A stretch of DNA of 64,000 nt from Paraburkholderia tagetis. Its GTDB lineage: Bacteria > Pseudomonadota > Gammaproteobacteria > Burkholderiales > Burkholderiaceae. This document shows positions 15,166 through 24,256 of this stretch, in pieces. A program made the position numbers and the translations under genes. Location: assembly GCF_022213065.1 (NCBI RefSeq), contig NZ_JAKLJA010000039.1, positions 1 to 64,000 of the forward strand, read 5' to 3'. Under the pieces are notes generated by a model. That model ran no database searches and was not told the DNA's origin. It saw only the letters and a program-made list of their open reading frames with translations. The stretch's first letter is position 1. Every line of letters starts with the position of its first letter.

Positions 15166-16608
15166 TTACGGCGCCGGTGCAACAAAAACATCGGTCGGAT
15201 TGGTTGCATTGCCTGTCGTTTGCACGAAGAACGGGACAAACTCCGTATCGGTCGCGCCCAACCCCTGATAGTCCCCGATGAAATACCCCTCGGCATAAGG
15301 CGCGGTTTTCATATCGAACGACCCCGCAATATGCAGCTCATTACCGAAATTCTGGCCCCCTCGGGGTGACGTGGTTCGCCAGTAGTCGGTCGGCAATGTC
15401 GTGTCCGTGGACTTGAGGGTACGGAAATCGTAGTAAGTGACGGCCACCGTGCCCGCCGAGTTGACCCGGACAGAGGGGTTGAACGCCGGCCGTCCCGAGG
15501 ACGTATTCACGCGGATGGGTGCGCTCCATGTCTTGCCGCCGTCGGCGGACGTCGACAGCGCAATCTCGTCGAATTGCCCGCCATTGAAGCGCGAATCCTG
15601 CCAGGCGACATAGAGTTGCCCCGTTGCCGGATCAATCGCCGGTTCAGGAATGATGTCGCCGGTACGGACTGGCGTGCCGGTATTGGGATCGAAGACCGAG
15701 ACCGTTTGCAGAGTCGCGATCACCTGCGGTGTTGTCCACGTAACGCCATCGTCGGTGGACTTGATGAACGCCACCCTGCCAGCCCCTTTATTGAATGGTG
15801 GCGTGATCAAGTTGAAGAAGTTGTAGAGCGTTCCATCCTGCTGATTGACCACGATCTGGTTGCCAATCGTCTGTTGCCGCGCGGGAACCTTCACGATTTC
15901 CGCAGGAGAGCTCCAGGTCTTGCCCCCATCCACGGTCTTCGAGAACAACGTCGGCCCCCGGTAAGCGGCCGTATGCAGATTCGCGTACGGATTGCCGTTC
16001 GGCAATTCGAGCCGGTCCCATACCGCATACGCAACGCCTGCCTTGACCGGATTCGCCGTCACCGATTCCTTGTCGTTGAAGAACTGCAATGTGGGCTCGT
16101 TGTTGGCGACAATCACGCTCAGGTTGCCCCAGGTCTGACCACCATCGCTGGACACCGCTGCGGCCACCGCATTGTTGTTATTGGACTGGTTGAACGAGAT
16201 GGAGACGGCATAGGCCGTACCGTCGGGACCGATGGACACCCACGGGTCCGAGGCGCGCTCGTATCCGAGTCCGTTCGCGCACGCGCTAAAAGGCAGGGCC
16301 GTTTGCCCCCAGGTATGGCCGCCATCGAAGGAGAAACCGGCAACGAGGCCGTGAGCGCCGCCATTGGACCAGCGATCCTGCTGCCAGGCACCGATCAGGT
16401 TTGAAGTATTTTTTGGGTTCACGGCCAGCCACGGCTCGACCTCGGCATTCACAAAGACAACACTGCTGGACGATCCGCCAATAGTGCAACCCGCAAAGGG
16501 GCTTGGACCCGAGACCACTGTGGGCGCAGCCGAGGCCGGTGTACTTGCCGCGAGCGTTACCGCCACTGACACTCCGAGTAGAGCTGCACAAGACTTGTTG
16601 CGTCGCAT
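15166..16608 (-). CDS. Exported sialidase-fold (Asp-box/BNR repeat) protein
   Basis: A 480-residue protein with a clear Sec signal (basic MRRNKS, hydrophobic LLGVSVAVTLAA, cleavage near ASAAP). At least five Asp-boxes (S-x-D-x-G-x-x-W pattern) are visible: SFDGGHTW, SSDGGQTW, TVDGGKTW, STDDGVTW and SADGGKTW. This indicates a six-bladed beta-propeller. The N-terminal F/Y-R-I-P arginine motif of true sialidases is not apparent, so enzymatic sialidase activity is doubtful; it may be a glycan-binding or other exo-enzyme. It is monocistronic, with the start ATG after an AAGGA site. Confidence 0.82.
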   Translation of the reverse strand: MRRNKSCAALLGVSVAVTLAASTPASAAPTVVSGPSPFAGCTIGGSSSSVVFVNAEVEPWLAVNPKNTSNLIGAWQQDRWSNGGAHGLVAGFSFDGGHTWGQTALPFSACANGLGYERASDPWVSIGPDGTAYAVSISFNQSNNNNAVAAAVSSDGGQTWGNLSVIVANNEPTLQFFNDKESVTANPVKAGVAYAVWDRLELPNGNPYANLHTAAYRGPTLFSKTVDGGKTWSSPAEIVKVPARQQTIGNQIVVNQQDGTLYNFFNLITPPFNKGAGRVAFIKSTDDGVTWTTPQVIATLQTVSVFDPNTGTPVRTGDIIPEPAIDPATGQLYVAWQDSRFNGGQFDEIALSTSADGGKTWSAPIRVNTSSGRPAFNPSVRVNSAGTVAVTYYDFRTLKSTDTTLPTDYWRTTSPRGGQNFGNELHIAGSFDMKTAPYAEGYFIGDYQGLGATDTEFVPFFVQTTGNATNPTDVFVAPAP

Positions 16609-17067
16609 GAAGGACTCCTTGTCACTATGCGGCCCGCAACAGCGTCAACGGTAATTTTCGTGGGAGCAACAAAGCATCAGGCGTGGCATGGCGCCTCCTG
16701 ACCGGGGTATCAACGATGGTATCGTCGGCGCGCCTTGTTCATGCCTTTTCTCGCTCGCCACACTCGCTACCGCTTCAACTGCTACGGACCGTCAGCGCTG
16801 GTAACGCCAGCGCGGCGGTCACGAATCTGCAACACCAGTCATAAGTCGCTTTCCTGATGGCTGCCTGGTCACTGCAATCTGAAAACGCCGAACATTTGAA
16901 AACGCCGAACTCCGGTGCCATGGGTCGGCAGGGAGTGCATTTGAATCTAGGTCATACGAATGGCGTCGGCATGAAATTTTTTGTAACAGATCTGCAAGTC
17001 TCCCGCGCGCACCGTGCCTGTTTTGTATTTCCATGTATTCGTTATGCAGGATCCCCACCCGGATATG
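16609..17067. other. Intergenic region of about 460 bp upstream of the Asp-box gene
   Basis: It should contain the promoter of the minus-strand Asp-box gene. No gene with a ribosome site or recognisable motif was found on either strand, and composition drops towards AT near 16960-17000. Nothing else identifiable. Confidence 0.4.
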
Positions 17068-17096
17068 GAAAAAGCACCGTTTCCAGGTGCTTTTTC
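17068..17096. terminator. Rho-independent terminator of the YefM/YoeB operon (possibly bidirectional)
   Basis: An 11-bp perfect stem (GAAAAAGCACC / GGTGCTTTTTC) with a 7-base loop. The stem itself supplies T-runs on both strands. It lies ten bases past the toxin stop. Confidence 0.85.
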
Positions 17097-17106
17097 TATC
17101 GCATCG

Positions 17107-17415
17107 TTACGAATAATGGTAGCGACACTGCATAACGTATGTGACGCCGTCCTGAACGATGTACACGAGACGATCGACCTTCGTGATGCGTCGCGACCAG
17201 AACCCGGTAAGACTCCCCTTCAACGGTTCCGGCTTGCCGGTACCACGAAACGGATCTCGTGAGATTTCTTCGAGAAGCCCGTTGATCTCGCGAACGATTG
17301 CCATGTTTGTCGCTTGCCAGTGAAGGTAATCGTCCCAGGCATTGCTCGACCATGCCACTTCAACCGCGTTTACGGCTTCCGCCTTGTTTCTGGCCTTCTT
17401 TTTCTGCTGGTTCAT
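17107..17415 (-). CDS. yoeB: YoeB/Txe-family ribosome-dependent mRNA endonuclease toxin
   Basis: A 102-residue toxin of the RelE/YoeB fold. The YoeB hallmarks are present: WDDYLHWQ (helix 1), the GKPEPLKG and GFWSRRI segments (catalytic Glu/Arg region), RLVYIV, and the C-terminal CRYHY with the catalytic His. The family is normally about 84 residues. A GTG at 17358, two bases after the antitoxin stop, would give 83 residues. The ATG at 17415 has a better ribosome site (GAGG) but adds a Lys-rich 19-residue extension encoded inside the antitoxin gene. Both starts are possible. It cleaves mRNA in the ribosomal A site when YefM is lost (family knowledge). Confidence 0.92.
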   Translation of the reverse strand: MNQQKKKARNKAEAVNAVEVAWSSNAWDDYLHWQATNMAIVREINGLLEEISRDPFRGTGKPEPLKGSLTGFWSRRITKVDRLVYIVQDGVTYVMQCRYHYS

Positions 17416-17662
17416 CTATCAAGCCTCGCCTGGAGGTCTGGCCAGCGTTGAATTCAGCGATGGATTCACTAAGCCGCTTCGCGTTCACGGGTGAACCGAG
17501 CAAATGCAGCGTTTCCTGCATGCTGTTGAAGTCGTCCAGCGAGATCAGAACGACATGTTCCCCACGCTGCCTCGTGATGACAGCAGGTTCGTGATCACGG
17601 CACACGTCGTCCATCGCCTGCTTCAAGCCGGCTCGCGCCTCACTGAAAGTCAGGATGTTCAT
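17360..17662 (-). CDS. yefM: YefM/Phd-family antitoxin
   Basis: A 100-residue antitoxin, beginning MNILTFSEARAGLKQAMD, the Phd/YefM DNA-binding N-terminus. VITRQRGEHVVLISLDDFN follows, then the MQETLHLLGSP toxin-binding helix (about 50-60). The family is usually about 83 residues; here a basic, Gly/Lys-rich tail of some 17 residues extends past the core, over the region where the toxin may start. It would repress its own promoter and neutralise YoeB. Classical order antitoxin-toxin, overlapping. Confidence 0.92.
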   Translation of the reverse strand: MNILTFSEARAGLKQAMDDVCRDHEPAVITRQRGEHVVLISLDDFNSMQETLHLLGSPVNAKRLSESIAEFNAGQTSRRGLIDEPAEKEGQKQGGSRKRG

Positions 17663-17982
17663 CAAGAGCTCCAAGGGATCCTGTCCGATCCCGGCAAGAA
17701 AAGTTAGCGATCAATAGACAAAATTTAGCGGTCGGTAGACGGACGTCAGGATTTAGCGGTCAGCAAGCAAGATTCAGTAGTCAGCGGTCGAATAGCCGGA
17801 GGCCCGTAGCAGCGGAACACAGGACAGTGTGAGAAGCATCCACCGCGCAGATCATTGTACCTAATATTGTACAATCCGTCAAACGCGCTCAAAGCGCAAA
17901 CTGCCGCGAAAAGCGCCCCCAACAACGGGATCTGACATGACTCATTGCTCCTTTTTCGTTGGGACAGAGGACTGTGTACGCA
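17663..17982. promoter_or_regulatory. Promoter region of the YefM/YoeB operon
   Basis: About 320 bases without a gene. Near 17725-17800 the motif TTTAGCGGTC recurs (with a looser copy CAGCGGTCG), giving short direct repeats. Further up, at about 17864-17876, lies an AT-rich ATTGTACAAT palindrome with a second TTGTAC half-site just before it. YefM-type antitoxins bind short palindromes in their promoters, and this is the best candidate seen. Confidence 0.35.
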
Positions 17983-18017
17983 ATAAAAAAGCGGCGAGCC
18001 TATCTGCCTCGCCGCTT
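17983..18017 (-). terminator. Rho-independent terminator after the amidohydrolase gene
   Basis: Read on the minus strand: stem AAGCGGCGAG / CTCGCCGCTT with a 9-base loop, followed by TTTTTTATTG. It begins 19 bases past the amidohydrolase stop. Confidence 0.88.
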
Positions 18018-18035
18018 CTTCGCGCACCGCCCTAC

Positions 18036-19271
18036 TTAGATCGAATCGCCCTTCACCACCTTGCCGCGTTGCAGGACATATTCCACGCGCTCGCCATCGT
18101 TGGCCACCACACCCATATCCACGAGCGGATCGCCATCGAGCACGAGAATATCAGCGATAGCCCCCGCCGCGATCACGCCCAGCTCGCCCTTCATGTTGAC
18201 GATGTCGGCGGCCACGCTCGTCGCTGAACGCAGGGCCTCCAGGTTGCCGAGCACCTCGGCGCGAATACGGAATTCGCCGCACTGGAAGCCATGCATCTCG
18301 CCAAGCAGGTCCGAGCCGAAGCCCATCGGCACACCCGCCTTCGCATAGATCTCCAGCGATTCGCGGCCCGCGCGCTGCACGCTTGCGACTTTCGCCACGG
18401 AATCGGGCGGCAGCCCGAACTGCGCGCCGTGTTGCGCAAGCGCGTCATAGGTGACGAGCGTGGGAACAACAAAGGCGCCATGCTCGTGCATGAGCTTCGC
18501 GGCGGCTTCGTCGACGAGATTGCCGTGCTCGATCGTGCGCACGCCACAACGCACGGCACGTGCAATCGCGCGCGCGGTATAGGCATGCGCCATCACATAG
18601 GTGTTGGCCGCTTCGGCCTCGCCAACGATCGCGCGGATCTCGTCCTCCGAGTACTGCGTATTGGAGATCGGATCGACCGGCGAGGCCACGCCGCCCGAGG
18701 CCATGATCTTGATCTGCGTGGCGCCCTTCTGGAGTTCTTCGCGCACGGCAAGGCGCACGGCGTCTACACCGTCCACCACGCGTGCGATCGCGCCCGTGCG
18801 GAAGCAGCACGAGCAAGGTTCGAGCAGATCGCCGCGCGGGCGAAAATCGCCGTGGCCGCCGGTTTGCGAAAGCGCCTTGCCGGAGGGGAAAATGCGCGGG
18901 CCCGGCACGAGTCCGGTTTCCACGGCCTGCATCAGCCCCCAGTCGGCGCCGCCCGCGTCGCGCACGCTCGTGAAGCCGCGCGAGAGCATGGCCTGCATGA
19001 TCGGCAGCGCGCGAATGGCCGCGAGGATATTCGGCTGTCCGGCGTTGGCGCCCAGATTCGCACTGGAGGCGAGCACGTGCACGTGACAGTCGATGAAACC
19101 GGGCATCACGGTCTTGCCGCGCGCGTCGATCACCCGGGCATTGGGGTAGTCGACCGGGCGGTCGGTGACTTCGACGATGCGCTCGCCTTCGATTACCACA
19201 TGATGATGTTCGAGCAGCACGCCTTGCACGAGGTCGAGCACGTTGCCGCCCTGAATTATAGTCATGGACAT
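18036..19271 (-). CDS. Metal-dependent amidohydrolase (imidazolonepropionase/prolidase-like)
   Basis: A 411-residue TIM-barrel hydrolase. The metal motif is H-x-H in GFIDCHVHV (about residue 65). A Lys in IKIMASGG (about 180) fits the carboxylated bridging Lys. His residues follow in VMAHAYT and IEHGNL (about 215-240), and the catalytic Asp is in GFGSDLLGEMH (about 315). This is the pattern of family members that hydrolyse dipeptides or N-acyl amino acids (Xaa-Arg/Pro dipeptidase-like). The start at 19271 follows AAGGA. It lies 11 bases after the MFS gene, so importer and hydrolase probably act on the same compound. Confidence 0.88.
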   Translation of the reverse strand: MSMTIIQGGNVLDLVQGVLLEHHHVVIEGERIVEVTDRPVDYPNARVIDARGKTVMPGFIDCHVHVLASSANLGANAGQPNILAAIRALPIMQAMLSRGFTSVRDAGGADWGLMQAVETGLVPGPRIFPSGKALSQTGGHGDFRPRGDLLEPCSCCFRTGAIARVVDGVDAVRLAVREELQKGATQIKIMASGGVASPVDPISNTQYSEDEIRAIVGEAEAANTYVMAHAYTARAIARAVRCGVRTIEHGNLVDEAAAKLMHEHGAFVVPTLVTYDALAQHGAQFGLPPDSVAKVASVQRAGRESLEIYAKAGVPMGFGSDLLGEMHGFQCGEFRIRAEVLGNLEALRSATSVAADIVNMKGELGVIAAGAIADILVLDGDPLVDMGVVANDGERVEYVLQRGKVVKGDSI

Positions 19272-19282
19272 ATTCGTCATCC

Positions 19283-20611
19283 TTATTGAATTGCCGCGTC
19301 CGCACGCCGTGTGCCGTGCGGTACGTCCTTGACGAAGAACGTGCCGACCAGGCTGATCGCCGCGGCGACGACCACGTATAGCGCGGGCGCCATGTTGCTG
19401 CCCGTGCGGGCAATCAGCCACGTGATCAGGAACGGCGCGAAGCCGCCGAAGATCGTGACCGCGAAATTGTAGGCAACCGAAAGCCCCGTCGAGAGCACCC
19501 GGGTGGGAAAGAGCTCAGCGAAGGCGGCCAGGATCGGCCCGGTATAGGCGGCAATCAACACGCCGAACACGATCTGGAACACGAGCATCGAGGTGAGCCC
19601 GGGCGCCCGGTTGATCCACGCGAACATGGGCCACGCGAGCACCAGGATCGCCAGCGCGGCGCCGCTGAGAAACACGCGGCGGCCCCAGAGATCGGCGAGC
19701 TTGCCGACCACGGGCGAGCAGCACATGATCATGAGGCCGCCCACCATGCCGGCGAAGAAGCCCGTCGATTGCGGCAGATGCAGCGTGCGCACCGAGTAGG
19801 TCGGCATGTAGAAGAGCAGCACGTAAGTGCAGACGGTCCAGAGAATGACCATCGAAAAACTCGCGAACGTCTCGCGCGGAAAGCGTTCGAGCACTTCCTT
19901 GAGCGGCGACTGCTCCTTGCCCTGCTCTTCCATGGCGCTGAACGCAGGCGTTTCGTCCATCTGGCTGCGGATGAAGTAGCCCACCGGCCCGACCAGAATG
20001 CCGAGCAGGAACGGCACGCGCCAGCCCCAGCTATACAGTGCCTGGGTGTCGAGCGACGTCGTGACGAAGGTGCCCACGGCCGCGCCCAGCAACACGGCGA
20101 AACCGATGCTCGACTGAATCCAGCTCGAGTAGTACGCGCGCTTTTCAGGCGGGGCGTACTCGGTGAGAAACGCCGTGGCGCCGCCCATTTCGCCGCCTGC
20201 GGAAAAGCCTTGCAGCAGCCGCGCGATCACGATCAGCAACGGCGCTGCGATGCCCGCCTGGTCGTAAGTGGGCGCGAGGCCGATGAGTGCCGTGCCGAGC
20301 GCCATCAGCAAAATGGTGAGCGAGAGCGCTGCCTTGCGGCCGACCTTGTCGGCGTAGACGCCCAGCACGATGCCGCCCACGGGGCGCATGACGAAGCCCA
20401 CACCGAAGGTCGCCACGGTGAGCAGCACGGAGCTCAGTTCATTGCCGGTTGGAAAGAACAGCTTCGCGATGACGACGGCGAAGAAGCTGTAGACGGTAAA
20501 GTCGAACCATTCGAGGCCGTTGCCCAGCACGGTTGCGATAACGGCGCGGCGGCGCTGCCGCGCGGCCACCTGGACAGAGGGCACCGCACTCTGTGAAAGC
20601 GTTCCTTGCAT
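19283..20611 (-). CDS. MFS transporter, metabolite:H+ symporter family (ShiA/ProP-like)
   Basis: A 442-residue inner-membrane symporter with 12 predicted segments. The family loop GVYADKVGRKAALSLTILLM lies between helices 2 and 3 (about 80-100), and the helix 4-5 motif RLLQGFSAGGEMGGATAFL is present (about 150-165). The long central loop FSAMEEQGKEQSPLKEVLERF separates the halves. The start ATG at 20611 has GAGGAGACG directly upstream. It forms an operon with the amidohydrolase. The substrate is likely a carboxylate or an amide-linked amino acid, by inference from the partner. Confidence 0.92.
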   Translation of the reverse strand: MQGTLSQSAVPSVQVAARQRRRAVIATVLGNGLEWFDFTVYSFFAVVIAKLFFPTGNELSSVLLTVATFGVGFVMRPVGGIVLGVYADKVGRKAALSLTILLMALGTALIGLAPTYDQAGIAAPLLIVIARLLQGFSAGGEMGGATAFLTEYAPPEKRAYYSSWIQSSIGFAVLLGAAVGTFVTTSLDTQALYSWGWRVPFLLGILVGPVGYFIRSQMDETPAFSAMEEQGKEQSPLKEVLERFPRETFASFSMVILWTVCTYVLLFYMPTYSVRTLHLPQSTGFFAGMVGGLMIMCCSPVVGKLADLWGRRVFLSGAALAILVLAWPMFAWINRAPGLTSMLVFQIVFGVLIAAYTGPILAAFAELFPTRVLSTGLSVAYNFAVTIFGGFAPFLITWLIARTGSNMAPALYVVVAAAISLVGTFFVKDVPHGTRRADAAIQ

Positions 20612-20779
20612 CGTCTCCTCCTTTTTCTGATCAAAGCCGGGGCTTGCCCGCATGATCGACATGCTAAGGACAATCCCGCTTATTTCTGAAACGAAAGATT
20701 CGCATGCTTGCATGCGCTGGGCGCATGCGAGACGCATTTACGTCGATTTAAACTGGTGCTTTTTTAAGCTGGTGATTTT

Positions 20780-21715
20780 TTAAGCTGGCGCGTGGGCCTG
20801 CTCGAACAGCCAGCGTGTGAAAATACGCGCCGCCTGGTTCTCCGCGCGATCGTTGGGCGAAAGCACGTAGTAACCGCCGCCGTGGCTGGCCGCCGCCGGC
20901 GTGATGCGCACGAGCAGGCCATCGCTCAGGCACGCATCGATCATATAGCGCCACCCCAGCGCGATACCCTGGCCGAGTATCGCCATCTGCACGATTTGTG
21001 GGTAGTGGTTGATCGTGATGCTACGCGGCGCCTTGGGCATCTCCACGCCGTTCAGGCCAAGCCATTCGGGCCACGACATCCACTGGCGCTGCCCGTCTTC
21101 GAGCAGCAGCAGCGTCTCGTTGGCGAGATCGCCCGCAGCGAGCGTGCGGCCCGCCAGGTAGGCGGGCGAGCAAACGGGAAAAACCTCTTCGTGAAAGAGC
21201 CGGCGCGCGGTATAAGACGCGGGCGCTTGCTGACGCACGTAATAGACGCCCACATCGAATTCCGCCGGCGACATCGAAGCGAGACCGTCGCGCACGATCA
21301 GGCGCAGCTTGATATTTGGATGGGCCGCGATAAAAGCGGGAAGCCGTGGCGTAAGCCAGAGGACCGAGACGCCCGAGGAGCATGCGACCGTCAGTTCGAG
21401 ATCGCCATAATGCTTCATGACGTCGAGCGTGGCTTCGGCGCATTGTGCGAGCAGCCGCTGAACCTGCGCCGCGTACTGCTCGCCCGCGATCGTGAGACGC
21501 ACCGAGCGATGCTCGCGCACGAATAGCGAGCGCCCGAGAAATTCCTCGAGTTGCTGGATCTGGCGGCTGATCGCGCTTTGCGTCAGGTGCAGTTCGCTGG
21601 CTGCCCGCGTAAAGCTCGCATGCCGCACGGCGGCTTCGAAGGCGACCAGACACGGAAGCGGCGGTAGAGGTGTGATACGCATGGCGGGCGCAAGCATGGA
21701 TTGCAATTCCCGCAT
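20780..21715 (-). CDS. LysR-family regulator, GcvA-like
   Basis: A 311-residue regulator. The GcvA-type HTH is at about 12-70 (PPLPCLVAFEAAVRHASFTR, then LHLTQSAISRQIQQLEEFLG), with the effector domain from about 100 on (LTVACSSGVSVLWLTPRLPAF). Possible starts are the ATGs at 21715, 21697 and 21682; none has a strong ribosome site, and the longest ATG-led form is given. It lies upstream of the MFS/amidohydrolase operon on the same strand with about 170 bases between, so it probably regulates that operon. Confidence 0.9.
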   Translation of the reverse strand: MRELQSMLAPAMRITPLPPLPCLVAFEAAVRHASFTRAASELHLTQSAISRQIQQLEEFLGRSLFVREHRSVRLTIAGEQYAAQVQRLLAQCAEATLDVMKHYGDLELTVACSSGVSVLWLTPRLPAFIAAHPNIKLRLIVRDGLASMSPAEFDVGVYYVRQQAPASYTARRLFHEEVFPVCSPAYLAGRTLAAGDLANETLLLLEDGQRQWMSWPEWLGLNGVEMPKAPRSITINHYPQIVQMAILGQGIALGWRYMIDACLSDGLLVRITPAAASHGGGYYVLSPNDRAENQAARIFTRWLFEQAHAPA

Positions 21716-21839
21716 GATAGATCGTCGCCGGGCCTGCGCGGCATCTTTGGAAAAACCGGCGCCACCCGCCAGGCCGTGCTCGTGAAAACGCTGCTCAATA
21801 GCGTTGTGTCGATGGTTTGTCGATGGTTTGAAACACCAC

Positions 21840-22985
21840 TCAGTCAACCGCCGTCCGCGTAGGCACCTTCGCCGTGAATTTGCGCAGGCGATGCGCGAGC
21901 CGATGCGACGGTCGCTCGACCGCACAATAGAACGCATAGCTCGTTGCTACCGCAACGGTCATCGTCACGAGCCAGGCAAGCGTCTGTCCCTGCGGATACC
22001 CAGTCTGGCCAAGAATAGCCAGCGCAAGTTTATGGCACAGATACAGGCTGTACGACCACGCGCCAAGCGCACCGGCATAACGCCAGAACACGCTGCGACC
22101 CTGGGTGGCCGTTTCCGCCGCGATCCAGGCGGCCACAATGAACTGGAACACCGGTAGCGTGATATCCGGCCCGATGAACGGCAGGAAAGCAGGCTTGATG
22201 TGCGAGGTAGAGGCGAGCAGGAACGTGAACGACCCCATCGCCACGATAGCCATGCGCGCGGCGGCCAGATGGTTCGCGAGCCAGCCCGACACCGCCGCAA
22301 GACAACGCGCGATGCCTGCCGTGAGCGCCGATGCGCGAAAGCTCGATCGGCCGTCGATGGCGGTGCGATGCATCTCGGCCACGAGACAGCCGAGCAGCCA
22401 GCCCGGCAAATACAGGAACGCAGTACCGGCCACGCCATAGTTTTCGTAGACGCAATGCGCGCACACGAGTTGCGTATGCGTGTGCCGATACCAGACCATC
22501 ACGGCGGCGGCGAGCGCCACGCCGACGATCATTTCCCCCACGTAGCGAAAGCGGCTGCGCAGCAGCGGATAGATCGTGTAATAGACCAACTCGCAGTAAA
22601 GGGACCAGAGCACCGATTCCAGCAGATTGGCTGCGTTGCCGAGCGGCTGGCAGAGCAGCGCAACCACGGCGAGCGGCAAGCCGATGCGCACATAACGCGA
22701 TGCGAAATAATTAATGGGCCGCAGCGTGGCATCGCGGTGATATGCGTTGTGAATGCAATAACCGGAAATAACAAAAAAAACGATTACCGCGGCCGGGCCC
22801 GCGAACAACAACACGGAGCCGGACCATAGCGCGCCGCCAACACTCGCCAGCGAGGCTGGAAAGAACGCCTTGAACGGCGGCGGGCCGAAATGATAGAGCA
22901 TGACCCAGAGTGCAGCCATGAACCGGATCGCGTCGATTTTCAGCGATTTGGCCGACGGCGCGCGGGACGCAGACGCTCCGGACAT
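21840..22985 (-). CDS. Membrane acyltransferase, OafA/YrhL (acyltransferase 3) family
   Basis: A 381-residue integral membrane O-acyltransferase. It begins with the family motif LKIDAIRFMAALWVMLYHF (His about residue 33) and carries the FFVISGYCIHN motif near 80, with about ten hydrophobic segments. These enzymes transfer acetyl or other acyl groups to polysaccharides or lipids on the periplasmic side. No glycan genes adjoin it, so the acceptor is unknown. It is divergent from the LysR at 23216. Confidence 0.9.
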   Translation of the reverse strand: MSGASASRAPSAKSLKIDAIRFMAALWVMLYHFGPPPFKAFFPASLASVGGALWSGSVLLFAGPAAVIVFFVISGYCIHNAYHRDATLRPINYFASRYVRIGLPLAVVALLCQPLGNAANLLESVLWSLYCELVYYTIYPLLRSRFRYVGEMIVGVALAAAVMVWYRHTHTQLVCAHCVYENYGVAGTAFLYLPGWLLGCLVAEMHRTAIDGRSSFRASALTAGIARCLAAVSGWLANHLAAARMAIVAMGSFTFLLASTSHIKPAFLPFIGPDITLPVFQFIVAAWIAAETATQGRSVFWRYAGALGAWSYSLYLCHKLALAILGQTGYPQGQTLAWLVTMTVAVATSYAFYCAVERPSHRLAHRLRKFTAKVPTRTAVD

Positions 22986-23215
22986 GATGTGCCCCTTTTG
23001 GTAGTGAATGGCTGGAGCCTACCTTCGCCGGTCGTTAAAAAAAACATAAATAAATCGACTCGTTCGAGCGTGGCGCGGCCGAACTGTACTCTTCCGGCCC
23101 GCCCCGATTTGTGCATTTCGCGACTGTGCTTGTCCCCTTACCCTTTCATCATCGCTTCGTCGCCTCAATACACGCGACGACATGAATCTGGAGCTTGATG
23201 AATGGAAGGGCCGAT

Positions 23216-24256
23216 ATGTCCACGAACCTCACCCTCACGCGCACTGCTGCGCATTCCACCGATACCGCCCGCCACGCCCGGGAGCGCAACGTGAATCTGC
23301 TGGAAGCCATGCGAATCTACGTGCGGGTCGTGGAGCGCGGCAGTATTTCCGGGGCGGCGCGCGACCTCGACATTGGTCAGCCGGCGGTAAGCGAACGCAT
23401 CGAGCGGCTGGAGAAGTATCTGGGTTGCCAATTGCTGCTGCGCAACGCGCGCGCATTCCAATGCACGCCGGAGGGCATCATCTTCCACGAGCGCAGCAAG
23501 TCGGTGCTCGGCGCCGTCGAGCAGGCCGTCGCGGAGGTGTCGAACGAGGATCAGGTCGTCAAAGGCACGATCCGGATTGCCGCGCCGCATTGCTTTGGCG
23601 AAACCGTCCTGCCCGAAGGCCTCAAGCGCATCCGGGAGACATGGCCGCGGCTCGATATCGAACTCGTGCTGAACGACCGGCTGGCCGATCTCGTGACCGA
23701 GGGCGTGGATATTTCATTTCGACTCGGCCAGCCTGGCGACGGCGCGTTCATCGCCTACCCGCTCGGTCAGGTCGGCCGCTTGCTCGTGGCGTCGCCCGAT
23801 TATCTGGGTCGGCATGCGGCTATCGTCGAACCCGTTGACCTCGCGAAGCACAGCTTCATTCGCGTCAAGGGCGCCTTCGATGCGGAGCAGTTGCCGTTGA
23901 CCAACGGTACCAACGGCACCAACGGCACGGACATCGTCGACAGCATCGCGATCCGGACATCCATCAAGACCAACCATTGGCGGCCGATGTATGAAATGGT
24001 GCTGGCCGGAGTGGGCATTGGCGTGCTCGAAGCGCCGGCCGCACGCGATGCCATCGAGCACGGCAAGCTGGTGCAACTGCTGCCGCATTACGAAGTGCCT
24101 GCGCTTGCGCTGAACCTGCTGATTCGTCCGCAACGCCCGGTGCCGGTGCGCGTGCGCAAGATCGTCGATACACTCAAGGACTACGTGTCCGAAGTGTTCG
24201 AACCCGATCATCAAGCACAACGACGTTTCCGGCGAGGAGCAGATGATGAAACCTGA
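23216..24256 (+). CDS. LysR-family transcriptional regulator with a TNG repeat
   Basis: A 346-residue regulator. A 30-residue N-terminal tail precedes the HTH (LLEAMRIYVRVVERGSISGA, then LDIGQPAVSERIERLEKYLG). The effector domain follows (TIRIAAPHCFGETVLP; VDISFRLGQPGDGAFIA). The ATG at 23216 has GGAAGG upstream. A run of three Thr-Asn-Gly units at about residues 229-237 sits in a surface loop of the effector domain and is encoded by a 9-bp tandem repeat. The stop overlaps the following membrane-peptide gene by 14 bases. Confidence 0.9.
   Translation: MSTNLTLTRTAAHSTDTARHARERNVNLLEAMRIYVRVVERGSISGAARDLDIGQPAVSERIERLEKYLGCQLLLRNARAFQCTPEGIIFHERSKSVLGAVEQAVAEVSNEDQVVKGTIRIAAPHCFGETVLPEGLKRIRETWPRLDIELVLNDRLADLVTEGVDISFRLGQPGDGAFIAYPLGQVGRLLVASPDYLGRHAAIVEPVDLAKHSFIRVKGAFDAEQLPLTNGTNGTNGTDIVDSIAIRTSIKTNHWRPMYEMVLAGVGIGVLEAPAARDAIEHGKLVQLLPHYEVPALALNLLIRPQRPVPVRVRKIVDTLKDYVSEVFEPDHQAQRRFRRGADDET
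23900..23926 (+). repeat. 9-bp tandem repeat (ACCAACGGY x3) inside the LysR gene
   Basis: Three consecutive copies encode (Thr-Asn-Gly)3. The length is a multiple of three, so copy-number change would keep the frame and alter loop length in the effector domain. Confidence 0.85.

Noticed and set aside
16857..17135. 92-codon plus-strand frame before the YoeB terminator
   Set aside because: It reads through the terminator stem and has no ribosome site or motif.
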